Origin: Plasmodiophora brassicae
Taxonomy: Eukaryota; Endomyxa; Phytomyxea; Plasmodiophorida; Plasmodiophoridae
Assembly: GCA_039704465.1 (NCBI GenBank)
Contig: JASFAU010000015.1
Location: forward strand, 372,001 to 436,000
Direction: 5' to 3'
DNA: 64,000 nucleotides
The position numbers were made by a program, and so were the translations under genes. Shown one piece after another: positions 1 to 10,566 of this stretch (position 1 is its first letter; every line of letters begins with the position of its first letter). The notes below the pieces were generated by a model. It was given only the letters and a program-made list of their open reading frames with translations, was not told where the DNA came from and ran no database searches.

Positions 1-3000
1 GAGTTGCACTGTCCGCTACACTATGGCGCCATCCTGAACGACGTCGACACTTGTAAGGAGTTGCTGGACGCCAACGCGAAAACCGGGTGTCGAGATATGA
101 ATGGGTTCTTGAAGCGCTCTGACGGCGATCTTGATGAAGCTTAACGTGGTTTACTTAGGAACACCGCGCTGGCGCTGGCCGCGATGCATGGCAGCCTTGA
201 CGTCCTTGAATTACTCATCGCCGGCAAGGCTCGTATCGATAGCTTTAACTGGTTCGGGCAGATCCCGCTGCACCTTGCCTGCAGGTAGAGCATTACGTCC
301 CATACAAGTCCCTTCTTTTGTTCACCGTCAACCAGGTTCGGTCATCTGGACTGTGTTAGAGCTCTGCTTCACGCTGGATCCCGCATTGCTACGTACGATG
401 TTACAGGTCGGTCACCATTGCATGAAGCCGCTCGAAAGGGTTACGACGAGATCCTGAAAATGATTATTGCCGCCATCCCTAACCAGGTTGCACCGTGCAA
501 TTCCTCGTGGTGTCTCACTGATAGACCAGCGGTGCAGTGGGAAGAGGGCCAAGCCGAGCCTGTCTATTTATCTGCCGACGTGGAAGGCCTCACACCCCTT
601 CATTCCGCGGCCTACTACGGCAGAGAGACGTCCGTCAAGGTCAGGCGTAATACCGACGTCATGCGAAATAAGGATATCTGATGAATGAATAGATGTTATT
701 GGAAATCGGCGCGAACAGCCACGCAAGGGACCGGTTCGGGTGGACGCCTCGTGACTATTCGCTGTACTGCGGGCACCTCGAGCTGGCGTCATTGTTTCCA
801 GAACCCAACGACGAAGACCTCACGCCAACATCAAGGAAAGAAGTGAGCAAGGCGCGAAAGTATGCAGAAAGTGCTCCAGTTCACACCGAGGTACCATCAC
901 TCTGTCATGTCTCTCATGGGAGCTGATCCGCGTTCGTCAAGGTCCCTGTCGAAGACGAGCATATTGTTGTCGGAGAACCGCATCGACATTCGTCTACAGC
1001 CAGGTTGTCAGGTTCTGACATCAGTCCCACTGCGGCATGCAAGGTTGTGTTGCTACGGGTTCCAGTTTGGTGTCGCATCTCATTAATCGTCAGGTGACGT
1101 TCCGAGTTCGTGCTCGAGTCCAACCGCAACGATACGTCTGCATTTGTGGGAACCAAAGTTTCGCAGGGTCCGACATGTTCCTCGTCAAGGTTGCAGTGCC
1201 CGACATTAACGTTTCCGGTTCAGGTCATGGGACCCATTTCGATCGATCCGAATGGATCAGGTTGACCCGACACTCTTGGTTGACGTCCCTGCTGACGTTA
1301 CCGGTAGCTGAGATGGTAGTCCGTATGAGCAATGGCTAACTGCACGCGTCCAGATTCCACTGAGAACGAGCTGTCAACCTGGACAGTGACGCTCTACGTC
1401 CCGTACAGCAGCCGCTTGGAGTACAAGGTACGTGGACATCTGCAGATCTTCCTCCAGCGTTCTGAGTGGCGCCCATTGCACAGTACCTGATCATGGCGCA
1501 AGATGTTCTTGAAGTTTGGGAAGTTCTGCCAGTGAATCGCGTTGTAAGTAATCTCTTGCCGGTCAAGCTAGGCACTCGTCTAACGCATCGCATCACAAGT
1601 TTGAGGCATCGATGCATGCTGTGAACATTATCGATGATGGGTTCTTCGGGTATCAGCACGGGGTGGACGCGGGCGAGATGTGGACCAGTCAGGGATGGTT
1701 GGTCTCTGACCATCAGCTCCACATTCGGCTCGGACACGTCACTGGCGAAAAGAGCAAGCCCTGTGTGCGAATATTCGGCCTTGAAACACCTGACCTCATC
1801 AATGTTGGATACGTCGCGATGGGCCGTAAGACAACCCGTCACGTACCGTTGCCCATGCAAGACGTCATGGAGAATATCACGTTCCAGGTGCACTGATTGC
1901 TCTGTGAACGACATGCAGACCCATTGGTAACCGACTGAACGACAACAGATCAGACCTCAGAAGGGCGAGCTGCCAGAGTTCTGCGTTGTGTTCGACGTGT
2001 TCTGTGGGAAAGGATTTCGCCTGGGATCAGGTGCCGTCATGTCCAGTGCGCTGTTGATGGAAGGCGAAGTCGGTGCAACGTGTGTTTTCGTTTCTCTGCT
2101 GCGTCTGATACGTCTCCATAGGGTCGTACCACAATCCCCTTGTTCGGCTCTGCGTCCACGAACCCGGTTGGAGAGTGCAGGTATAGCCGATCGTCCACCT
2201 CAAACGCTATCACTTCGTGACATGGTGCCTCGTTAGTTTTGAATTTCTCGTCATCCGGCCGTTCATCCATGACAATATGAAGAGCGTCCTCGGGCGATGC
2301 TTCAGTAAGTCAACGAAGTTGATTGGGCATAGGGGTGCGGGTGCCACCAAGTACTATTCGAAGCAAGTGCAGGCACCGAGAAGGTTGCTCCCTGGTGGTA
2401 TGTGTCATGGCCAATCGTTCACGCTACGGTGCTAGACTGAAGACTCAAGAAAACACCATCCTGAGCTTCGTCACAGCCGCCACGCTTGGCGCAGAGTACA
2501 TCGAGTCGGTTTCTAGAGTACCGCCGATATTGCCGCAGCGATGCTTACACGTTGCATAGGTTTGACGTCCAGTTGACCCGGGACTTGGTGCCGATTATCT
2601 ACCACGACTGGTCATTCCACTTGCCGAATGCTAAAGGCGTACGTCCCGTACGAGCCCGGCGCGGTTGTGAACTGATTCCTGCATCTCTGCAGATTCCTCC
2701 TATACCAGTGTCGGCAATTACCCTTGAACAGTTCCTGACATTAAGGCAGCGTGCGCATGGCCGCCCGCTCAAGACCCGGGATGACGTCGATTTGCACAAG
2801 CACCATCAGCGCCTGAGCGCGAGCTCCCAGTCGATCGCGCTCGAGATCAAGGATAAGTACCCGCTGCTGTCTGACTGTTTCAAGGACGTCCCAGAACACG
2901 TCGGGTTCAACGTCGAACTGAAGTATCCCCCGGATATCACGCAGGCTGAGATCGGCATCAAGTATGCAAGCAGGAACGACTACGTGGACGCGGTCCTGAA

Positions 3001-3565
3001 GGTCAGGCTAACACGCAGCGTGGTGTCGGCTGTGTCTCACATGAACCCGACAACAGACCGTGTTCGACCATGCGGGGTCGCGTCGGATCATATTCTCGTC
3101 ATTCGACCCGGACATCTGCACGATCACCTGCCTGAAGCAGCCGTCGTACCCCGTGTTCTTCCTGACGGAGGCGGGCGCCTCGCCCTGCTGGGATCCACGA
3201 GGTTCGCGAATGGCGTTCCCGCGTCACGCGCTAACTCACGACACCGCACAGGCCAATCCATTCGCGAAGCGATCCGTTTCGCCAAGCGCCAGAACCTGGT
3301 CGGCATCGTGTCGTATGCGGACCCGTTGCTGAAGGCGAGCGGGCCGCGCGTGATGCGATTGCCGTTGTGTGTGTTGACCGGACGACAGGCACCGAAAATC
3401 ATCACGACGATCAAGGCGACCGGCTTGGTCCTAGCGACGTGGAGCTCGGCGAACAACGACGTCCGGAACCTGGAGGTGTCCCGCAAGTTCGGCGTGGACG
3501 CCATCGTCGTCGACCGCATCGCCTACGTCAGCGAGCAGCTGCGCAAGGCGGCCGCGACGCCCTAG
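1..3565 (+). CDS. Ankyrin-CBM20-glycerophosphodiester phosphodiesterase (GPCPD1/GDE1-like), 5' end outside window
   Basis: The gene enters at the left edge in an ankyrin exon and ends at a TAG at 3563-3565. Ankyrin repeats lie in exons of about 1-104, 159-284, 336-639 and from 693; introns 105-158, 285-335 and 640-692 restore the frame. A CBM20-like starch-binding module follows: [11 protein letters not shown] near 1095 and, across an intron, LEYK joined to [19 protein letters not shown] near 1430-1550. The GDPD catalytic domain starts with GHRGAG near 2325, then [15 protein letters not shown] (spliced at about 2508-2560), YHDWSF, FNVELKY and FSSFDPDIC, and ends with [14 protein letters not shown]. 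The domain order matches animal GPCPD1 (CBM20-GDPD) with the ankyrin repeats seen in fungal GDE1 placed in front. It should hydrolyse glycerophosphocholine-type diesters in the cytosol. Whether an SPX domain lies upstream cannot be seen. Exons between about 900 and 2300 are only partly resolved. Confidence 0.85.
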
Positions 3566-4314
3566 GGCACCATCGCCCGCCAGTCCGGGCTTGTATACGC
3601 CGTCACGTGCCTATCCCCCATTTGGCTGCATGGCGTATCTGTGACCGGGAGTAGCGCGGGCAGTGTCTGGCGCCAACCACGAAGAAGGCGGGCAACCGTT
3701 TAGCGCGACGCTTCACCGGTCGAACGGTCGCACGCCGTCATACCGTGTGACTGGAGACGGTTGGTTGTTGGCGTCGCCCGCTCGTACGACTCGGTCCCCT
3801 AGCGTCGCGCTGGCGTACTCGTGGGACTTATACGCCCGGGTCGCGTACCCTTCTCGCCGGGCGCGCTTATTCGCAGTTTAAAAGAGGCTTATTCGGCGAC
3901 GTTCCCCTGCCGACTCGTCGTCGTGCTGGACGTCATGGCGACTAGTCTGCGACGCGGCCCAGCCATCGGGTGCTCTGCCGGGTCAGCGTTCCGCACGCCA
4001 CGCCCGGCGCCAAAGCTGAATGACGACTCGCCCAGGTGAGCGGTCGCATCGCGTACGTCGGGAACGCGATCGGCTAACAGGTCCCGGGTTTCAGCAGAGG
4101 GACAACGGGCCCCCGCATGCCTGCAGGGTCGTTGTCGTCGGCACCGTCCGCGTACGGTTCAACCTTGATGTGGGATGGGCCTTGGGTCGGTGCTCGAGCC
4201 GGCCTCTTGACGTGCGACAGCAGGTATCCCAAGAGTCACGCGTCGTGCCTAACGATGTCATGGTCTGCGTCGCACGCGTCCTGTTCGGTTCCCGTGTTCG
4301 TCCCTGGCGAGACG
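3566..4314. other. Intergenic stretch without a supported gene
   Basis: About 750 bp between the phosphodiesterase stop and the zinc-finger start. Open frames here are short, on both strands, and show no recognisable motif. It should hold the 3' end of the first gene and the promoter of the next. An in-frame ATG at 4117 could extend the zinc-finger protein upstream, but the added residues look non-coding. Confidence 0.4.
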
Positions 4315-4872
4315 ATGGCCCTGGCGGACGACCCGCTCCCGTCCATCGCCACTCCCGTCTACCAGGACCAGGCGCACTTCGACGACGGTTCCCTGTGAGG
4401 ACGACCCGGAACTCGCCTGTTGGACTGGGTGGCCGCTGACCCTGTCGGCAGGGTCCGGATGAACCCGTTGACAGGCCCAGGGTATAGTGGCGCGATGAGT
4501 CGCGACGGCCTGTCGTTCCCGGCGGCGACGATCGTGCCAGGGCGCCCAGTCCCGGTCATCGCCTGCTCGTATTACCCGCCGGCGTACCCGTTCAGGAAGC
4601 GCAGACGGGCGCTTGCGTCCCAGGTACACAAGCCGTCGTCGTATACCGCCATCCGGGCACGTGACGCGATCGTCTAGGTGGATCGGAAGTACGCGTGCAC
4701 GTACCAGGGGTGCGAGAAGGCGTACGGATCGGTATGGAACGCCCACCACCATTGACGCTGCACGTGGCGCCCTCCGAACCGCCTGTCGTCGTAGGCCCCG
4801 GCTCTGAATCTGCACATGAAGCTGAAGCACCCGGACGCCATCGGCGACGTCAAGGTGCAGCCGGACAGCTAG
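4315..4872 (+). CDS. Small single C2H2 zinc-finger protein, four exons
   Basis: Exons 4315-4394, 4452-4623, 4678-4731 and 4795-4872 join in frame to 127 aa. All three introns (57, 54 and 63 nt) have GT/AG ends. The C-terminus carries one classical finger that only appears after splicing intron 3: Y-A-C-T-Y-Q-G-C, twelve residues, H-M-K-L-K-H, so C-x4-C-x12-H-x4-H. The finger is followed by the acidic tail PDAIGDVKVQPDS. The N-terminal half is Pro-rich with a basic patch (FRKRRR), a possible nuclear signal. A role in nucleic-acid binding is inferred from the finger only. Exon 1 is the least certain part; the chosen ATG is the first in good codon context. Confidence 0.6.
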
Positions 4873-4942
4873 CAGAGTGCCATTTAAACGAGCGTGCCCG
4901 GGCCCAGACACAGGACGACGCACTGACACATCGGGGGCGACG

Positions 4943-5485
4943 TTATCTGAGCAGGTGTAGGAGATCGGGATCGTAGGCCCGGGGAGCGATAGTGGGGCGG
5001 AAACCGTGCTGCAGCGGGTCGTCGTCGTCGTCGTCGTCGATGGCGACGACGGGGAGAGGCGGGTGGCCGTGGTACGATAGCCGAGCGCGTTTCACGGCCC
5101 AGCCCTTATCGCGAGCGCGCCGGATCGCGTACTGCTGACGGGTTCGGCAGGCGCAGACGACCCCGACCGACAGGATGGCGGCCAGCAGACCGAATACGAT
5201 CGATGCGATCCGCACAGCGACCGAGGCGGGCCCCCGGGCATCGTCCGCGGACGGCGCCCGAGTGGTCGTCGTCGCGACAGGACGACCCGACACATGTCGC
5301 CTGCGAAGCATGCCTCGAATCGCAGCCCCGACAACGACGGCGCCGGCGAGCCCGCCGGCCACCCGTCGGCCAACCGATCGATGCCGTCCCCGTGTCCTCG
5401 GCAGGTTGTCGGCACGGCCGGCCACCACCACCAGCACAGCTATAAGGAGAAGGGATATCCACGACGCAGGCCGCCCCACCACCAT
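4943..5485 (-). CDS. Membrane protein with signal peptide and cytosolic Asp run, unknown function
   Basis: Reading from the ATG at 5485 gives 180 aa. An N-terminal hydrophobic stretch (SWISLLLIAVLVVVAG) looks like a signal peptide or anchor. After a Gly/Ala hydrophobic patch and an Arg/Thr-rich segment comes a second membrane segment near residues 100-120 (IASIVFGLLAAILSVGVVCAC). The tail is basic, then contains eight consecutive Asp residues coded by a GTC/GAC repeat at 5018-5042, and ends in YDPDLLHLLR. The same frame stays open up to 6040, but that extension overlaps the opposite-strand J-like gene and lacks sensible composition, so I start at 5485. No family recognised. It is divergent from the next gene, with starts 131 bp apart. 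Confidence 0.5.
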   Translation of the reverse strand: MVVGRPASWISLLLIAVLVVVAGRADNLPRTRGRHRSVGRRVAGGLAGAVVVGAAIRGMLRRRHVSGRPVATTTTRAPSADDARGPASVAVRIASIVFGLLAAILSVGVVCACRTRQQYAIRRARDKGWAVKRARLSYHGHPPLPVVAIDDDDDDDPLQHGFRPTIAPRAYDPDLLHLLR

Positions 5486-5616
5486 GAGCGCCAAATTCGA
5501 CAGCGCGAACGGCGTGGACCTAACGAGGTGGTGCGTGACTGACTGAGCGGAGAAGCTGCAACTGGGGGGCACGTCGAGCTGGCAGGTTTTACTCCGTACG
5601 GCAATCCAGCGCAGCG

Positions 5617-6727
5617 ATGCTGGCACTGGCGCCCAGCGTCGTATTCGTACTTGCCCTGTTCGCATCAGCGTCTGCGGGCGCAGCCGCCAATGCTTCCTTC
5701 TCCAAGCGTAGGGTTTATACTGCCGGTTGCCGCACGCGTGCCTGACGTGTACGTCAACGGGGCAGGGTGCCAGGCGGCCGCCCAGGTCGACTACAGGGAA
5801 CGGTTCTGTCGGATCGCAGTGAAGGCGTGGCAGGACCGGTCCGAGCGCGTTCGTCAGATTGACCAGGAGTTTCGCGCGGCGGCCGTTTGCCTGCACCCGG
5901 ATAAGGCCAGGGCGATCCTGGGCGATGACGCCGACGACCTGTTCAAGCGGCTGAACGATGCCAAGGCGGAGGCGATTCGTCGCGTGCGCCTGGGCACGCT
6001 CGCTGAGTACGACAGCGTGTTCAGCTGGTTCACCGCTCATGTCGAGATGGAGGCCAACAACATCCGGTACTGCCAGGATTTTATGCCCCGCGGCACCTTC
6101 CGCCTTCCGCTGTAAGTTGCTGTTGTTAGGGAGTGCCCCAGGTCCTCGTGCCCTAAAACGTTGCCCAGCGGTTCGTGGAGACCGAGGCTTCGTCGAAACC
6201 TTCTAGGAACTGCTATGGGGATGGCGTCGCAGGTTTCACGTGCAATGTTAACCGGGGTGATGTCCATGTCGTCGATGCTGGGCGTGGTCGATTTCGTGAA
6301 CGAGGCCATTGGCACCAGTGTGTGCCTGGCGCGCTCCATGGCGACATCGCACATGAGAGACGATCTTGGCGACGACGTCGATGACGCCAGCATCGTCCGG
6401 TCGATCATTGACTGGACCGGGTGGACTCGCGATGAGGCACTAACGCTGGTGAAAGGCTCATCATTGCTGATGCGCACCTGGGATGCGGTGTGCCCTGGCG
6501 GCCGCATGTGGCCTTGGGGCGGACTCGGCATCCGTATTCCTGTCCTGTTCGTGTTCAGCATCATTTGCTACATCCACTTCCGGACGAAAACGTCAACGGC
6601 CCGTCCGAAGGCCTATTTCGTGTCGGCTTACATGATCGTGCTGTCGTTAATCACGGCAGCCCTGATCGCCTTTGCGCATATCGTCGGTGGCGAGTACCTC
6701 CAGGAAAGACCTGCCGTAATGAATTGA
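5617..6727 (+). CDS. Signal-peptide J-domain-like membrane protein, three exons
   Basis: Exons 5617-5712, 5786-6111 and 6169-6727 give 326 aa. Exon 1 is a clean signal peptide (MLALAPSVVFVLALFASASA). Exon 2 carries a J-like region: helix II ends in HPDK at 'VCLHPDKARAILGDDADD', followed by FKRLNDAKAEAI, the pattern of helices II-III of a J domain. Helix I is weak. Exon 3 has two membrane segments near the C-terminus (IPVLFVFSIICYIHF and AYMIVLSLITAALIAFAHIV). Intron 2 uses a consensus GTAAGT donor that overlaps an apparent TAA stop, so an unspliced reading would wrongly end at 6115. The protein probably sits in the ER or endomembrane with its J-like part lumenal; this is inferred. It converges on the DNAJC11-like gene. 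Confidence 0.55.
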
Positions 6728-6790
6728 GCGACTGCGTTGAATTCACTGCGCTAGTTCGAGCGCGCTGGTCTCAACAATGACGTATATTGG

Positions 6791-8065
6791 TCAGTCCCGG
6801 ATGACCTCATGTCTGGGGTCGGGCAAGTGGAGCGGCTCGTGTTCACTGATCGTGCATCTGTGCAGCCGCCGCCTCCAGTAGTATTCGACGCGGAGCATGG
6901 CAGGTTTGCGGGCGCCAGCAACGCAGAACGGCCGGCAGAAGCCGAGCATGTCCCGTTTCGGGGCAGTCGTCAGGTGCAACTGGGATCCTGTCACCCAGAA
7001 CTGCAGAGGTATCGTGACATCCAATTCGGGTGCAAATTCCTTCCCAATCTGGCGCTTGTCGTCATCGCATTCGACGTAGAACACTGCTGACGAAATGACG
7101 AGGCCGTCGACGTCTCGTTCAGATTGCGTTCGCGATCGTGCTTCAGCAGCCATTGCGTCCTGCTGATCCAGGGCCGCCTTGCGCACGGCGAGAAACGCCG
7201 CGATTCGCGTGCGAACATCAACACGTGCCTGTTTTCCTCGTCGACGTTGCAACAGTTTCGAAAGAGAAAACACGACGACTGGGATCGTTAGAGCAGCGAC
7301 CACGATAATTTCGTCCGAGACGGCAAACGGCAATGACAGCACGAAATGTTTGAACCGGAAACGAAACCGGACCGAGAACAGCGACTCTTGGTGGCGTTCA
7401 ATGCCAAACTGAAGCCGGGTTGCGTCATTGACACGCAACGACAGGCCGACCTCCGACGCAGTAGGTTCGAATCGGGCATACCCGCGGCAATTGTACATTG
7501 GTAAAGGCCACGAGATGTGGACTCGCGCCTGACCTGCATTCGTGGCACCGAGGCGAATCCGTGGGCCGTCGGGTTTAGAAACGACAAAGTCGTATTCCAG
7601 TCGCCCGTCCGCAGAGACCGATGCATAGACGGTCGCGTTTGGGTCCAGCACGAACCCGGTTCGAAATACAGGTGACAACGTGTCGTCAATGCCCACCGTT
7701 ACAACAAGATCGTCGTTAATGCGTCGATCGATCTCGCAAGACGCCCGGACGCGTTCATCGTTGTTGAGATCGACACCGACACGGATGCGATGTCGATCAT
7801 CGGGGACGATGACGGCATCCGCGCCAACGACAATCACCGACTGGCCCGACTGCGCCCGGATGTCAAGGCGGGCGCGGCGGTACGCGGCGATGGTCCACGA
7901 CTGCGCAATGGACAGGACGGGCCGCTTCGCCCAGACGACCGGCTCGGCGGCGATCGACGACGCCGGCCCCGCCCCGTCCAGCAGCGCCTGGAACGACGGC
8001 GCCCGGCTCGACATCGGGTCGATCAGGTGCGGCAGCGCCGCCCCCACCGTCAGACACGACGCCAT
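6791..8065 (-). CDS. DNAJC11-like protein (DUF3395 C-terminus), J domain not found
   Basis: A single open frame of 424 aa. The C-terminal third matches the DUF3395 domain of DNAJC11: GLVISSAVFYVE, VTIPLQFWVTGSQLHLT, the Gly-Phe-x3-Phe turn near MLGFCRPFC, and LRVEYYWRRRLHRCTI. The middle is beta-rich, like the barrel-type region of DNAJC11, with a hydrophobic segment near residue 255 (IIVVAALTIPVVVFSLSKLL) followed by basic residues. DNAJC11 acts at the mitochondrial outer membrane with MICOS/SAM in animals; the same site is likely here. The usual N-terminal J domain is absent, and the 175 bp up to the next gene leave no room for one. Either it was lost or the start was misjudged. Confidence 0.7.
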   Translation of the reverse strand: MASCLTVGAALPHLIDPMSSRAPSFQALLDGAGPASSIAAEPVVWAKRPVLSIAQSWTIAAYRRARLDIRAQSGQSVIVVGADAVIVPDDRHRIRVGVDLNNDERVRASCEIDRRINDDLVVTVGIDDTLSPVFRTGFVLDPNATVYASVSADGRLEYDFVVSKPDGPRIRLGATNAGQARVHISWPLPMYNCRGYARFEPTASEVGLSLRVNDATRLQFGIERHQESLFSVRFRFRFKHFVLSLPFAVSDEIIVVAALTIPVVVFSLSKLLQRRRGKQARVDVRTRIAAFLAVRKAALDQQDAMAAEARSRTQSERDVDGLVISSAVFYVECDDDKRQIGKEFAPELDVTIPLQFWVTGSQLHLTTAPKRDMLGFCRPFCVAGARKPAMLRVEYYWRRRLHRCTISEHEPLHLPDPRHEVIRD

Positions 8066-8240
8066 TATCCCAAATGACGGCCTGGTGCAGCTGCAGCTGC
8101 ACTGCCGTTACCTACCCGGTCCCTGTCGCGCCAAAAATCCCACCAATGTCTGCACGCCCTTTTTTTGCTGGAGACTGCACGGCGGCATGTGCAGTTAGGC
8201 ACTGCATGGGCAGCATGGCCGTCTGGGCAAAATGTCCGCT

Positions 8241-9172
8241 CTATGACGTTACATTCATAATGGCGATAGGGTAGTTGTCAACGTTCGTGTCCGAATGCTG
8301 CTGCTGGTACCTGTCTTGCTTTTTCCGTCCCGCGATGGCCTTCTTGAGGAACTCCGGCGTCCGGTACATGAACGTCCTGCCCGTGTCGTCGTAGACCTTG
8401 TTGCTCGGCAGGGGCATCGCCAACCCGAAATTCGGCTCGACGCGGACCACGGCCGGTTTCGCCCCCCACAGGAAGGGTCGCATGCGATTGGCGAGCATCA
8501 CGGCGAGGACGATGAGCAGGACGCCGATGGCAACGAGGCCGGTCACGATAACGGTCGCGATCGACAGCCACCCCTGTGGCTGTGTAATTTGCTGATCTGG
8601 GCATGAATCCGAAGGCGCGCCAACTTCGATGTAAACGCCAGCACACCTCTTGACAAGCATGGCAGAGACCACTGTCCGCATCGGTTGCAACGCTGTTGAC
8701 ATGATGGGGTTGGACATGAGTTTCGCGTTTGTGGGCCCAAAGAACCTCCTGAACTGGTCGGTCGTGATAGCGGATGGGCCATCTGGAGGCAAGATAATGA
8801 AGTTAAGATCGCAGACCTGAGGCGGCCCGTCCTCCGAGGCTATGCCCAGGTTGACTAGGCGCGTATTGGAGATGCCCGTGCTGGTTTCTATATCATCGCG
8901 CAGCTGGGCAATCGCCTGCGCATCAGCGTCGAGGCATGTCGATGCCTGCAGCGGCGTAGTGAACATGAACCCGGTCACGACGGCTCCGTCTGCGACAGCA
9001 CTCGAATACAGCCTAGACGTTGTCGACGATTGAGTATACCAGACCCGGCGAACGGAGCGATTGACAGGGCATACGTCGTTGTTCCAGGAGCAGTGCGCAT
9101 GGCACCTCTGGCAACAGGAAACATGCTCAGGCCTAGCAGGCATACAGCCACGAGGGAGATGACCGGCATCAT
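8241..9172 (-). CDS. Type I membrane protein, unknown family
   Basis: Two exons, 9172-9040 and 8989-8241, with a 50-nt intron at 8990-9039; the reading frame is continuous across it. The N-terminus is a signal peptide (MPVISLVAVCLLGLSMFPVA). A moderately Cys-containing ectodomain follows (about residues 40-200). One strong membrane helix (SIATVIVTGLVAIGVLLIVL) precedes a cytosolic tail of about 90 residues that is rich in basic and polar residues and ends in Gln/His-rich sequence. Without the intron the frame would start in a Cys/His-rich sequence that is an artefact. No homologue recognised. It sits divergent to the LINE remnant and about 175 bp above the DNAJC11-like start. Confidence 0.55.
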
Positions 9173-9708
9173 TAGCCATACAACATGAGGCAGAAGGTCA
9201 TCTCCGTGCCGGATCGACCGGGATACCCCCCTGCGTACCTGAAGAATCTTGGCTGGTTTGGAACGAGCCCCCTCTGCAATTCGACGAGCAACTGCGTTCC
9301 CCATGTATGTAATCGGTAGCGAATGATCACATCGCATCTGTTCGCAGCATACTGTCTAGGGAAACCTTGTCGATATGGAGCGGAAAGATGCCCGCGAGGC
9401 AGAAGGGTCTGGAACAGGCCGACGAGAGCGGCGATGCGCTCGGAGAGCTGCCCGTCCATGGCGATGATAAAGTGGCAACCGTCGAACAGGGCCTGCAGCA
9501 CGGCGATGACATGAGCGGGTACGCCTCGTCTCCGCAGCTTCGAGTACACGTGGACGCGGCGGGCGCTGTGGTACACCTTCCTCATGTCGAGGAGGACCTC
9601 GATCAGGGGCTTGCGACGCGACGCCCAGTGGGCGGTGAGCTCGTCCGCCACCCATACGGCTTCCGGGACGCCGATCCCTCGCCGGGACCCGAACTGCAGG
9701 TAGTGCAT
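9172..9708 (-). pseudogene. Left (minus-strand) LINE RT fragment
   Basis: Open for 178 codons, but only residues from about 1 to 100 are RT-like (HYLQFGSRRGIGVPEAVWV, then the A-box region LLDMRKVYHSARRVHVY). In the A-box the catalytic Asp position reads His (VYHSA), so the copy is inactive. Homology to the other arm stops at 9409; the remaining 75 residues are unrelated host sequence. It overlaps the start of the type I membrane gene by one base. Confidence 0.6.
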
Positions 9709-10219
9709 CTAGAGCCACCCCTTCAGGTGCATGTACGTGATGAGGCACGTCTGGTACGCCTTCCTGAGGTGGGACTGCAGCTCGTGCCGTCTGAATGGCG
9801 GTCGGCGCTCGTTGTGCCCGTCCACAAGCGCAACACCGAGCCGGCTGACCCGTCCAACTGGCACGGCATCGCGCTGCAGTCCCACCTCAGGAAGGCGTAT
9901 GAGACGTGTCTGATCACGTACATGCACCTGAAGGGGTGGCTCCAGATGCACTACCTGCAGTTCGGGTCCCGGCGAGGGATCGGCGTCCCGGAAGCCGTAT
10001 GGGTGGTCGCGTCGCAAGCCCCTGATCGAGGTCCTCCTCGACATGAGGAAGGCGTACGACAGCGCCCGCCGCGTCCACGTGTACTCGAAGCTGCGGAGAC
10101 GAGGCGTACCCGCTCATGTCATCGCCGTGCTGCAGGCCCTGTTCGACGGCTGCCACTTTACCATCGCCATGGACGGGCAGCTCTCCGAGCGCATCGCCGC
10201 CCTCGTCGGCCTGTTCCAG
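9409..10219. mobile_element. Inverted pair of LINE reverse-transcriptase fragments
   Basis: Two arms, 9409-9781 and 9874-10219, are reverse complements of each other with a 92-bp centre. The right arm plus centre reads on the + strand as a continuous reverse-transcriptase stretch: ALVVPVHKRNTEPADPSNW, HGIALQSHLRKAYE, QFGSRRGIGVPEAVW, then the catalytic A-box type LLDMRKAYDSA and LRRRGVPAHVIAVLQALFDG. This is the order of fingers and palm motifs of non-LTR retrotransposons. The left arm encodes the same on the minus strand with HSA in place of DSA. The right arm has lost about 26 bp (left-arm positions near 9627-9652), breaking its frame. No endonuclease or palm YADD motif is present. These are dead fragments that could fold into a long hairpin. 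Confidence 0.75.
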
Positions 10220-10566
10220 GGCGCCATCGCCTCCCCGTCCGGATCTCCAAGGGGGCGAGTGCGCGGCCGCGGCGCCCCCGGAAAAAATCAGCGGGCGCAC
10301 AGGGAGTCAGCAAGGGTGTTGGCAGGGGGTTGGGGACGCCAGCGAATCCGAGCTCGGACATGCGACCGCGGGTGGTACCGTAGGAGCGCGCGCGCGCGCT
10401 CGCACCCCCCGTGGCGGGGGAATCTGTGACTGGCCGCATCATTTGCGTTTTTGTGTGTTTGGGTGCGCGTGTGTCAGCGCCCGTCCGCTCGCCTCGCTCC
10501 ACCGCACAGATCGCTACGATCGGACCCGGCACCTAGCGTCGCTTCCGTTCCTCGTCGACCGCCACC
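10220..10566 (+). promoter_or_regulatory. Alpha-tubulin upstream region
   Basis: About 350 bp between the LINE fragment and the tubulin ATG. It holds an alternating GC tract (10388-10400) that could form Z-DNA or a hairpin, and a pyrimidine-rich stretch before the start. The start context CCGCCACCATGCG is a near-perfect Kozak sequence. No TATA box is evident. Confidence 0.4.

Noticed and set aside
2486..3565. Single-exon reading of the GDPD region
   Set aside because: The FSSFDPDIC block and the EFDVQLT junction require introns; the unspliced frame breaks the domain.
4258..4929. 223-codon minus-strand frame
   Set aside because: Arg/Val-rich shadow of the spliced C2H2 gene on the plus strand.
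4943..6040. Full 365-codon minus-strand frame as one protein
   Set aside because: The N-terminal 180 residues overlap the opposite J-like gene in frame-shadow fashion; a proper signal-type start exists at 5485.
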